Assembly: GCF_001556105.1 (NCBI RefSeq)
Contig: NZ_LSIF01000055.1
Coordinates: 76,314-140,313, forward strand
Length of the DNA stretch: 64,000 bases
Direction of reading: 5' to 3'
DNA from: Pseudoxanthomonas mexicana
Lineage (GTDB): Bacteria; Pseudomonadota; Gammaproteobacteria; Xanthomonadales; Xanthomonadaceae
Position 1 is the first letter of the stretch; each line of letters begins with the position of its first letter. Shown here piece by piece: positions 17,118 to 23,598 of the stretch. The notes under the pieces are model-generated. The model worked only from the letters and a program-made list of their open reading frames with translations. It made no database searches and had not been told where the DNA came from. The position numbers and the translations under genes are program-made.

Positions 17118-17152
17118 GCGCTCGAGGCTTGTGTTAGGCGGGCCTCGGGCGC
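17118..17152 (+). terminator. Hairpin terminator or attenuator after precursor 2
   Basis: GCGCTCGAGGC (17118-17128) pairs with GCCTCGGGCGC (17142-17152) with a single G-U wobble around a 13-base loop, followed by TTTATGGTGTTT. It begins 9 bases after the precursor 2 stop and precedes the methyltransferase start by 75 bases, so it could keep precursor transcripts in excess over enzyme. Confidence 0.6.
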
Positions 17153-17227
17153 TTTATGGTGTTTGGTGGCTGATAGCGCGAAGCTGGCTACACAGTAGTC
17201 CGACATTTAATTTTTCGTGAGGGACAA

Positions 17228-18010
17228 ATGGGGAGTTTGGTTTGCGTTGGCACCGGCATGATGTTGGGTGCCCATATCGGTCCGCGTGCACGCAGTCATA
17301 TTGAGAAGGCGGATGTGGTGTTTGTCGCTGTCTCGGATCCACTGGTGGAGCTGTGGGTCCAGGGAATGAACAAGGATGTCCGCAGCCTTCAGCCATTCTA
17401 TGAAGAGGGGAAGCCCAGGACCGAGACCTACCGTCAGATGGTTGCTGCGATGATGGATGAGGTGCGAGCCGGTCGACGGGTATGCGGCGCGTTCTACGGT
17501 CATCCGGGTGTCTTCGCGCTCGTTCCGCATAGGGCGATTGACCTGGCAAGGCAAGAGGGATACGAGGCCGTCATGGAGGCTGGAGTGTCGGCCGAAGATT
17601 GCCTTTACGCCGATCTTGGCATCGATCCTGGCACGTTCGGATGCCAGCACTACGAGGCCAGCCAGTTCATGTTCTACAAGCGGAAGATCGATCTTTCCGC
17701 ATACCTTATCCTTTGGCAGATCGGTGTAGCAGGTGACAGGACGCTGGCGAGATTCTCGACGGGAGCGGCATTCCGTGAGGTGCTTGTGGATCTGCTGGCG
17801 GAAGAAGGCTATCCGACTTCGCATGAAGTGATCGCGTACGAAGCAGCGACGCTTGCCATATCCGAGCCGCGAATGGATCGATTGCCCTTGGCCGATCTGC
17901 CGTCCGCAGAGTTGCGGCTGAGTACTACGCTAGTAATTCCGCCGGCGCGCCCGCTTGAGCGGAATGAATTGGTGCTCCAACGACTGGCGAGCTTGCCGAC
18001 TGAAGTTTAG
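17228..18010 (+). CDS. Split borosin alpha-N-methyltransferase (SonM-like)
   Basis: The 260-residue protein has the tetrapyrrole-methylase fold used by borosin enzymes. It opens M-G-S-L-V-C-V-G-T-G, the SAM-binding start shared with SonM, and has F-Y-G-H-P-G-V-F near residue 89 and Q-F-M-F-Y near 146. The residues needed for amide methylation in OphMA and SonM appear conserved: Y58, R64, Y68 (P-R-T-E-T-Y-R-Q-M-V) and Y90. SonM-type enzymes work in trans, methylating backbone amides of a separate precursor, unlike the fused fungal OphMA. No clasp or core is fused here, and three precursor-like genes flank it. A cobalamin methylase or RsmI is less likely given those residues and neighbours. GAGGGA precedes the ATG. 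Confidence 0.85.
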   Translation: MGSLVCVGTGMMLGAHIGPRARSHIEKADVVFVAVSDPLVELWVQGMNKDVRSLQPFYEEGKPRTETYRQMVAAMMDEVRAGRRVCGAFYGHPGVFALVPHRAIDLARQEGYEAVMEAGVSAEDCLYADLGIDPGTFGCQHYEASQFMFYKRKIDLSAYLILWQIGVAGDRTLARFSTGAAFREVLVDLLAEEGYPTSHEVIAYEAATLAISEPRMDRLPLADLPSAELRLSTTLVIPPARPLERNELVLQRLASLPTEV

Positions 18011-18034
18011 TCGTCTGACGTTGGAGATTTGATC

Positions 18035-18562
18035 GTGGCGCCGCCGCCGTCGGGAATACCGCATCTTTACTCGTCTAAGCTCTATCTTCGTCCTCTGATT
18101 GCATTAGACGAAGCGAGGTACGTGTCATTGTTCACGGATCCGGAAATCATGGAGCATGTTGGTTCCCCGATGGGGAAAATTGACGCCGCTTCAGCGTTCT
18201 CTGCGACGTTGGGCATGATGTCCAAGTCGCCGCCCGACGCTTGGCTCTGGATTGCGTGCGATCGTACGGGTGGTCAAGAGGTTGGATTGTTCGGGTTGGT
18301 CATGCGGGAGGGCCGCTACGAGATCGGCGCGATGGTCCTGGAGGAGCACCAGGGTCGGGGTTTCGCTTATGAAGCACTGTCGTGCGTGCGTGACTTCGGT
18401 TTTGCGCAGTTGAGATTGGCGGCTCAGTTCGGTCGTCAGCTGGCATCCAATCGACGATCTGTCGGGTTGATGCTCAAGCTGGGGTTCGAGCAGGTTCCAG
18501 ATGGACCTCGCAGCGTCCATTGGCAGCTGGATCGCGCCGTTTGGGCCTCACGGCTCCGTTAA
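18035..18562 (+). CDS. GNAT acetyltransferase 3 of the borosin-like cluster
   Basis: This protein of about 175 residues is a paralogue of GNATs 1 and 2. It has S-S-K-L-Y-L-R-P-L, D-E-A-R-Y-V-S-L-F-T-D-P, the strand Y-E-I-G-A-M-V-L and a complete acetyl-CoA loop H-Q-G-R-G-F-A. It is the best preserved of the three. The GTG at 18035 is chosen because GGAG (18023-18026) lies 8 bases before it; TTG 18029 is too close. It begins 24 bases after the methyltransferase stop and is followed, after 259 bases, by precursor 3. Confidence 0.8.
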   Translation: MAPPPSGIPHLYSSKLYLRPLIALDEARYVSLFTDPEIMEHVGSPMGKIDAASAFSATLGMMSKSPPDAWLWIACDRTGGQEVGLFGLVMREGRYEIGAMVLEEHQGRGFAYEALSCVRDFGFAQLRLAAQFGRQLASNRRSVGLMLKLGFEQVPDGPRSVHWQLDRAVWASRLR

Positions 18563-18821
18563 GGGTGCCCTGAGCTGTTGGGATTGGTGCCCCCGGTGGG
18601 GCCGAGGCAGGTCTTCCCGCTTTCCCTTGGGTGGCAGTCCAGGTCAATGGGCAGAATCACGCGGGGTAGTGATCCATGCGGAAACCCGCTATCTTCAGCA
18701 CGGGGATAGGTAGGGGGTAAGCATTGCCCGCCTCGGCTCTGGCGGCCTTGGGGCTGTCGCCTGGAGGCGATGGATGACCCGACGAATGGCTGTTTTCTAG
18801 ACGTGCTCTATTGGGGAAGAT

Positions 18822-19112
18822 ATGTCGGATCATATGGTGAAGTGTCTTGAGGGCATGGGGAGCGACGCATCGGTGTCATTCCTCACCCATGAGCAGTATG
18901 TGGTTATGGTGGGGGCGATGGAGCTCTCGGAGCCTGAGCAGTCAGCACTGCTCGGTCGTGACGTCCAGCGCATCAATGATCTACTCGGGGGTCGACCGCA
19001 GATGGTCTGCGCCATTTTCGCGCCCGAGGAAAGCCCGCTCAAGGAAGGAGAAGATGGAGATGGGCAGCAAGATGGCGAAGATCTTCCGAACGAGGATGCG
19101 CCGCTCAACTGA
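18822..19112 (+). CDS. Putative split borosin precursor peptide 3 with long acidic tail
   Basis: The 96-residue protein is paralogous to precursors 1 and 2. It has H-E-Q-Y-V-V-M-V near residue 23, E-L-S-E-P-E-Q-S-A-L-L near 34, L-L-G-G-R-P-Q-M-V-C-A-I-F-A-P-E-E at 54-70, then a 26-residue Asp/Glu/Gly-rich tail absent from the others. The last 59 bases overlap, in another frame, the start of the TPR-GGDEF gene, so the tail may come from that overlap. GGGGAAG precedes the ATG at 18822. Its spacing from its GNAT is larger than in the other pairs. The precursor role is inferred from the shared core pattern. Confidence 0.72.
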   Translation: MSDHMVKCLEGMGSDASVSFLTHEQYVVMVGAMELSEPEQSALLGRDVQRINDLLGGRPQMVCAIFAPEESPLKEGEDGDGQQDGEDLPNEDAPLN

Positions 19113-20946
19113 GTCCTTTGGCAGGGGCATAAGGCGAGCCGTCGTCCAGGCATGGACGGCGGTTCTGTTTGTGTCCGTTATGCAGGCCAGTCCTGTCGCC
19201 TTCGCTGCTGGACCGGAGCGGGTGAGTGAATTGCTGGAGAAGGCTGAGGAGCTGCGGAGTTCCGATGCTTTGGCTTTCAGGCGATTCTTGCGAGAGGCAA
19301 ATGAGTCGCGCACTGAGGCCACCGAGGCTCAGCGTGAGCAGATGGACTATTTGAATGCTTACGCACTCAATACGTCCGGTCGTTTCGCTGATGCAATCGC
19401 GGCCACGAAGAGTCTGCTGGCCACAACGACGGACAAGAACCTGCGGGTACGCGCGAGCGCGCTGCTCGTCAATAGTTATGGTGCTACCAGGCAGTTCGCC
19501 GAGGGTCTACGTCAGCTTGAGCGAACGCTGGAATGGTTGCCCGAAAGCAACGATCCTCGCATGCATGTGCATGCGATGGTATCGGCCAGCATTCTCTACA
19601 ATCTGATCGGCCAGTATCAGCATGGCCTTGATTACGCCCTCAAGCTGCAACAGCAAACCTTAAGTGAGCGCGAGCAGTGTTTTGCGCGGTACACAGAGGC
19701 TGAAGCTAAATTTTTCTTGGGCAAGTCGACTGATAGTGCCGACATTGCTGCAGTGGTGGAGTTCTGTGCGTCGATCCGTGAGGCAATCCTATCCAATCTG
19801 GGGCGGCAGCTGTTGGCCCGTCAGCTGGCGGATAACGGACAACGTAAGAATGCCATCTCGCTGCTGCAGAACCATCTCGCAGACGCTGAGGCCACGCGTT
19901 ACCCGCGTTTGATCGGCGAAACCCATGCATTGCTCGCGCAATACATGCTCGAAGAAGAGAGCTTTGCCGGGGCGGAGCAGCATGCGACAGCCGCTGTAGC
20001 GTATTCGACCGATATCGCTTACTCGCAGCCTCTGGTGACGGCTTACCATACGCTTTATGAGTTGGCGCAGCGAAAGGGCGATCCGCAGTCCGCTCTTAAC
20101 TATTTCAGGAAGTACGCGGAAGCCGACAAGGCCTATCTCAATGAGATCAAGGCGCGAGAGCTGGCTTACCAGATCGTTCGCCAGGAAACTTTGCAGAAAT
20201 CTCAGCAGATCAGTGTCCTGGATCAGGAAAACCAGGTGCTCCAGCTACAGCGCCAAGTAGACAAGGCGGCACAGGACAACAACCGCCTGATCGTCATCCT
20301 ACTGGTGCTGCTGGTCGCCTCGATAGGCTATTGGGCGTTCAAGATCAAGCGTGTGCAGCTGTCGCTGAAGAAGATGGCCGAGACCGATGCCCTGACCGGC
20401 ATCTGCAACCGCCACCACTTCACCATCCGCGCCGAGCGCGCGCTGGCCGAGTGCGCCCGCAATGGCGAACAGGCCTCGCTGATCATGTTCGACCTGGACC
20501 ACTTCAAGAACATCAACGACCGCTTCGGCCACGGCACCGGCGACTGGGCGCTGAAGGAAGTCGCCGAGGCGAGCCAGGGGTTCTGCCGTCGCATCGACGT
20601 GCTGGGCCGCCTCGGCGGCGAAGAGTTCGCCATCCTGATGTACGGCTGCGACCTGCGCGCCGCCGCCCGTGTCGCTGAAGACTGCCGCGTGCGCCTGGCC
20701 CAGATTGAAACCCGCGACACCGGCCACGTCTTCGCCATCACCGGCAGCTTTGGCGTGACCTCAAGCCAGCACTCCGGTTACAGCCTGGCGAAGCTGCTTT
20801 CGCACGCCGACAAGCAGCTCTACCGCGCCAAGCACAATGGCCGTAACCGTGTGTGCGTTGTCGAGACAGAGCAGGACGCCGCCCGCGTGGCCAGCAACGT
20901 GCTGGAGATGCCGCACCGCGACCGCGCCGAGCACCTCGGCGCCTGA
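19054..20946 (+). CDS. Exported TPR-sensor diguanylate cyclase (TPR-TM-GGDEF)
   Basis: The 630-residue protein has a basic start, a signal-like helix (about 28-52, ending A-F-A-A-G), a periplasmic TPR-type helical region (about 55-370), a coiled coil (about 375-405), one membrane helix (about 410-428) and a cytosolic GGDEF domain with active site G-G-E-E-F at 521-525. It should make c-di-GMP in response to a periplasmic signal. The ATG at 19054 has AAGGAAGGAG just upstream. G+C jumps from about 50% in the TPR part to about 70% in the GGDEF part, so the gene looks like a mosaic. It overlaps precursor 3 by 59 bases, so it may be translated from the same mRNA. Confidence 0.87.
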   Translation: MEMGSKMAKIFRTRMRRSTESFGRGIRRAVVQAWTAVLFVSVMQASPVAFAAGPERVSELLEKAEELRSSDALAFRRFLREANESRTEATEAQREQMDYLNAYALNTSGRFADAIAATKSLLATTTDKNLRVRASALLVNSYGATRQFAEGLRQLERTLEWLPESNDPRMHVHAMVSASILYNLIGQYQHGLDYALKLQQQTLSEREQCFARYTEAEAKFFLGKSTDSADIAAVVEFCASIREAILSNLGRQLLARQLADNGQRKNAISLLQNHLADAEATRYPRLIGETHALLAQYMLEEESFAGAEQHATAAVAYSTDIAYSQPLVTAYHTLYELAQRKGDPQSALNYFRKYAEADKAYLNEIKARELAYQIVRQETLQKSQQISVLDQENQVLQLQRQVDKAAQDNNRLIVILLVLLVASIGYWAFKIKRVQLSLKKMAETDALTGICNRHHFTIRAERALAECARNGEQASLIMFDLDHFKNINDRFGHGTGDWALKEVAEASQGFCRRIDVLGRLGGEEFAILMYGCDLRAAARVAEDCRVRLAQIETRDTGHVFAITGSFGVTSSQHSGYSLAKLLSHADKQLYRAKHNGRNRVCVVETEQDAARVASNVLEMPHRDRAEHLGA

Positions 20947-20955
20947 GGGGCCGGA

Positions 20956-22044
20956 TCAGGGCGTATCGACGATCGCCCGCAGGTTGTCGTCGATGGCCAA
21001 CTGGTTGCGGCCCCGGCTCTTGGCCTGATACAGCGCCCGGTCGGCCGCTTCGAGCCAGGCGCGCAAACCGTCCGCCGATCCCGTTGCCTTCGCCAACCCA
21101 AGGCTGACGGTGGGGCATAGCCCCGGCGCGCTGCCCACTTGCAAGGTCTGCACGCCTTCGCGGATACGCTGCGCCACGATGCCGGCCGCCTCCACGTCGG
21201 TGCCGCGCAGCAGCACCGCGAACTCGTCGCCGCCCAGCCGGCCCGCGGCATCGTGACCACGGATGCTGTGGCGGATCACGTCCGCTGTCGCGCGCAGTAC
21301 GTCGTCGCCGGCCGCATGGCCGTGGCGGTCGTTGATCGCCTTGAAGTGGTCGATATCGATCATCAGCAGCGTGGCCGGCTCGCCGGTCGCCGCGCATTGG
21401 TCGAGCAGCAGCGCCGCCTGTTCCTGCCAGTGCCGCCGACTGTCCAGCGCGGTCAGCGTGTCGCGCCGGCTCAGTTCGTCCAGCTGCCGGTTCTGCCGCT
21501 TCACCTTGCGCACCAGGTGGTAGCTGGCCTGGCTGACGGCGATCGAATGGATCAGCAGCATCGGCAGGCAGGCGACCATCACCGGCATGCTGGTCGCCGG
21601 CTGCATCTCGAATCCCGTGGCGACGCCGATGGCCAGCGCGCTCGCGGCCATCAGTGGCAGCGACCAGTACCAGAGACGATCGATGCCGGTGCTGATCTTG
21701 TCGACCGTGGCCAGCGTCACCAGCAGCACGCTGGGCAGCAGGTTGAAGGCCATCAAGGGAACCCACATGCCGGCCAGGATCGAGTCGACCAGCAAGTTGC
21801 GGATCTCGCCGCGGAATGGCACGGGGTGTCGCAGCGCGAGCCACAGGGCGAGCTGCGGCCACAAGACCGTGGTGAAGAACAGGAACGCCCAATGACCGAT
21901 CCCCGCCTGGTTCTCCAGCAGGACCATGCCGATCGGCAGCGATGCCAAACCCATGCCGAGCATGCGCAGATGATGAATCCTGCGCGGCAGTCGTTGGGTG
22001 TGGCGCGCCGGGTCGGCGGCCGAGGGCGGTTCAGTGGACGGCAT
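20956..22044 (-). CDS. MASE2-type membrane diguanylate cyclase (AdrA/DgcC-like)
   Basis: The 362-residue protein has five or six membrane helices (about 28-185) in a MASE2-like block and a GGDEF domain with intact R-L-G-G-D-E-F near residue 270. This is the layout of E. coli DgcC (AdrA), which makes c-di-GMP for matrix production. The D-T-L-T-A-L-D-S-R-R-H-W segment is the usual GGDEF entry. It converges on the TPR-GGDEF gene with 9 bases between stops, so two cyclases end tail to tail. Confidence 0.9.
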   Translation of the reverse strand: MPSTEPPSAADPARHTQRLPRRIHHLRMLGMGLASLPIGMVLLENQAGIGHWAFLFFTTVLWPQLALWLALRHPVPFRGEIRNLLVDSILAGMWVPLMAFNLLPSVLLVTLATVDKISTGIDRLWYWSLPLMAASALAIGVATGFEMQPATSMPVMVACLPMLLIHSIAVSQASYHLVRKVKRQNRQLDELSRRDTLTALDSRRHWQEQAALLLDQCAATGEPATLLMIDIDHFKAINDRHGHAAGDDVLRATADVIRHSIRGHDAAGRLGGDEFAVLLRGTDVEAAGIVAQRIREGVQTLQVGSAPGLCPTVSLGLAKATGSADGLRAWLEAADRALYQAKSRGRNQLAIDDNLRAIVDTP

Positions 22045-22220
22045 TGGCGCGTGGAGTCCCCTTGCTCATGGCGGCCATCCCCGGGTGCCGGGGGAAGGCG
22101 GAGTGTAGGTCAAAGCGTGACGGCGGGCACGCTGCAGAGCCATGTCCGCCAGAGCGGCCGCGGGCACGGATTCTTGAGTCGCTGGACGATAATCCGTGGT
22201 CCCTCACGCCCGTTCCCTGG

Positions 22221-22833
22221 ATGTCCAAGCCCTGGCTTTCCACTGATCGCACCTTCCGGCAGGTTCCGGCCCGCCTGGCCGCGGTGACGGCGATGACCGG
22301 TGCTGCGGTGTTCCTTGCCGTGGCGGGATCGCTGCAACTGGTGCGCGGCGACCTGGACTGGCAACGGGCCACGCTGAGCCAGTACCTGCTCGGACCGTGG
22401 GGGCTGCTGCTGCGCATCACCTACTGCATGCTGGCTGCGGCCATCGTGGTGCTCGCGCTCGGGTTGCATGCGCAGTTGTCCGAGAAGGCACGCAGTGCGG
22501 CGCCACTGCTGCTGTTCTGCATCGGCGGCGTCGCGCTGGCGGGTGTCGCCCCATCACGCGTGTGCGATCACGGCCTTCCTGTGTGTCACCACCGGCATGC
22601 TCCTGCAGTCCTGGCGATTCCGTCTGGACGATGCGTGGCGACGTTACTTTCCCCTGGCTGCCACATGGTCCATCGCGTGCTATGCCCTGTTGTGGCTGCA
22701 CGCCTTGTGGCCGCCTGCGGGACAGGGCTGGGTGCAGAAGCTGCTGATTGCGTTGATCGTGATCGCCATGGGGCTGGCAGGGGCATGGCTCTGGCGTGCG
22801 TCTTCCCGTGCGGTGGCCGCGCAGCAGCGCTAA
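22221..22833 (+). pseudogene. DUF998-like membrane protein, interrupted
   Basis: The first part (22221 to about 22550, frame of 22221) encodes a Trp-rich start and three membrane helices ending G-G-V-A-L-A-G-V. The family sequence resumes in the next frame from about 22560 (A-I-T-A-F-L-C-V-T-T-G-M-L-L, then F-P-L-A-A-T-W-S) and ends at 22833. Family members have roughly 20-30 residues, with a His/Gly loop, between these parts that are missing here, so an out-of-frame deletion fits better than a single-base slip. Alone, neither half is a complete protein. Confidence 0.7.
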
Positions 22834-22862
22834 GCTTCGGGCATCACAACGGAGGAAATCCC

Positions 22863-23207
22863 ATGATCCAGCGGTTCGATGTAGGCGCGCGGCTGTCCGA
22901 GATGGCTATCCACAACGGCGTGGTGTACCTGGCCGGGCAGATCGCCGAAGACGCGACGCAGGGCATCGCCGGGCAGACCCAGCAGGTGCTGGGCGAGATC
23001 GATGCGTTGCTGGCGCGTGCAGGCACCGACAAGTCGAAGATCCTGCGTGCCGAGATCTACATCAAGGACCTGCAGGATTTCGAGGCGATGAACCGCGTGT
23101 GGGATGCCTGGGTGCCGGAAGGCAATGCGCCGCCGCGCGCGACCGTGCAGGCGAACCTCGCGCGGCCGGCGTGGCTGATCGAGATCGTGGTGACCGCCGC
23201 GGTCTGA
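22863..23207 (+). CDS. RidA family protein (YjgF/YER057c/UK114)
   Basis: The 114-residue protein is the compact trimeric RidA type. It shows G-V-V-Y-L-A-G-Q-I-A, a C-terminal P-P-R-A-T-V-Q-A-N-L-A (the Arg is the substrate-binding residue in RidA enamine deaminases) and I-E-I-V-V-T-A. The subgroup is closer to YjgH/Rid-like than to archetypal RidA, so hydrolysis of 2-aminoacrylate is likely but not certain. GGAGGAAA lies 6 bases before the ATG. The next small gene begins 4 bases after its stop. Confidence 0.92.
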   Translation: MIQRFDVGARLSEMAIHNGVVYLAGQIAEDATQGIAGQTQQVLGEIDALLARAGTDKSKILRAEIYIKDLQDFEAMNRVWDAWVPEGNAPPRATVQANLARPAWLIEIVVTAAV

Positions 23208-23210
23208 TCG

Positions 23211-23423
23211 ATGGCCGCGCGCAAGTCCGGTCCCTGGCAGCGCCCTGCACCGAAGCGGCGGGGTGGCGGTCTGAAGCTGACGCCGGCACAGGTGGAAGAA
23301 GCACGTGCCCGTGCCGCGGCGGCGGGCCGGCGCTATCCCAACCTGGTCGACAACATGCACGTGGCGGCGAAGGCGCGACGCGAGGCTGTCGAAAAAAAAC
23401 CGGCGAGCGACGAAGCAGAATGA
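23211..23423 (+). CDS. Small basic conserved hypothetical protein
   Basis: The 70-residue protein begins A-A-R-K-S-G-P-W-Q-R-P and continues with an Arg/Lys/Ala-rich helical region, L-T-P-A-Q-V-E-E-A-R, and Y-P-N-L-V-D-N near residue 42. The start is 4 bases after the ridA stop, so it is probably cotranscribed. High net positive charge suggests nucleic-acid or ribosome contact, but I do not know its role. Confidence 0.7.
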   Translation: MAARKSGPWQRPAPKRRGGGLKLTPAQVEEARARAAAAGRRYPNLVDNMHVAAKARREAVEKKPASDEAE

Positions 23424-23470
23424 CGGTGCGTGCCGCGTGAGGCCAAGCATGCACATCCCGCCGTAAATGT

Positions 23471-23488
23471 CTGTAATAAAACTGCTTT
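23471..23488. promoter_or_regulatory. Pho-box-like site without an obvious target gene
   Basis: CTGTAAT, AAAA, CTGCTTT: two 7-base half-sites with 4-base spacing, close to the PhoB consensus CTGTCAT. It lies in an AT-rich patch between two convergent genes (23423 and 23599). Confidence 0.3.
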
Positions 23489-23598
23489 GAAACGCTAACC
23501 GGACTTCAACAACGCGTCGCGTATCGTGCACGCACGTTCCGCAGCCGCTGCGGCATGCACTTCCCGGGGTGCGCGCCGCAGCCCCTGCGGACGACCAT

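Larger units (their letters stand above)
15132..20340. mobile_element. Lower-GC genomic island carrying the borosin-like cluster
   Basis: Composition drops immediately after the trxC stop and recovers inside the TPR-GGDEF gene. By hand count, bases 16381-16440 and 20161-20220 are each 50% G+C, while 20401-20460 are 73%. Intergenic spacers in the island are longer and AT-richer than elsewhere. I found no integrase, transposase, tRNA or direct repeats at the edges, so the route of acquisition is unknown. The edges are approximate. Confidence 0.65.

Noticed and set aside
17228..18010. Cobalamin/uroporphyrin methylase or RsmI identity
   Set aside because: The fold is shared, but the Tyr/Arg set, the SonM-like N-terminus and three precursor-like neighbours fit a borosin enzyme better.
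18563..18821. Possible c-di-GMP riboswitch before precursor 3
   Set aside because: There are G-rich hairpin-forming stretches, but I could not find the conserved GEMM core or its tetraloop-receptor pair.
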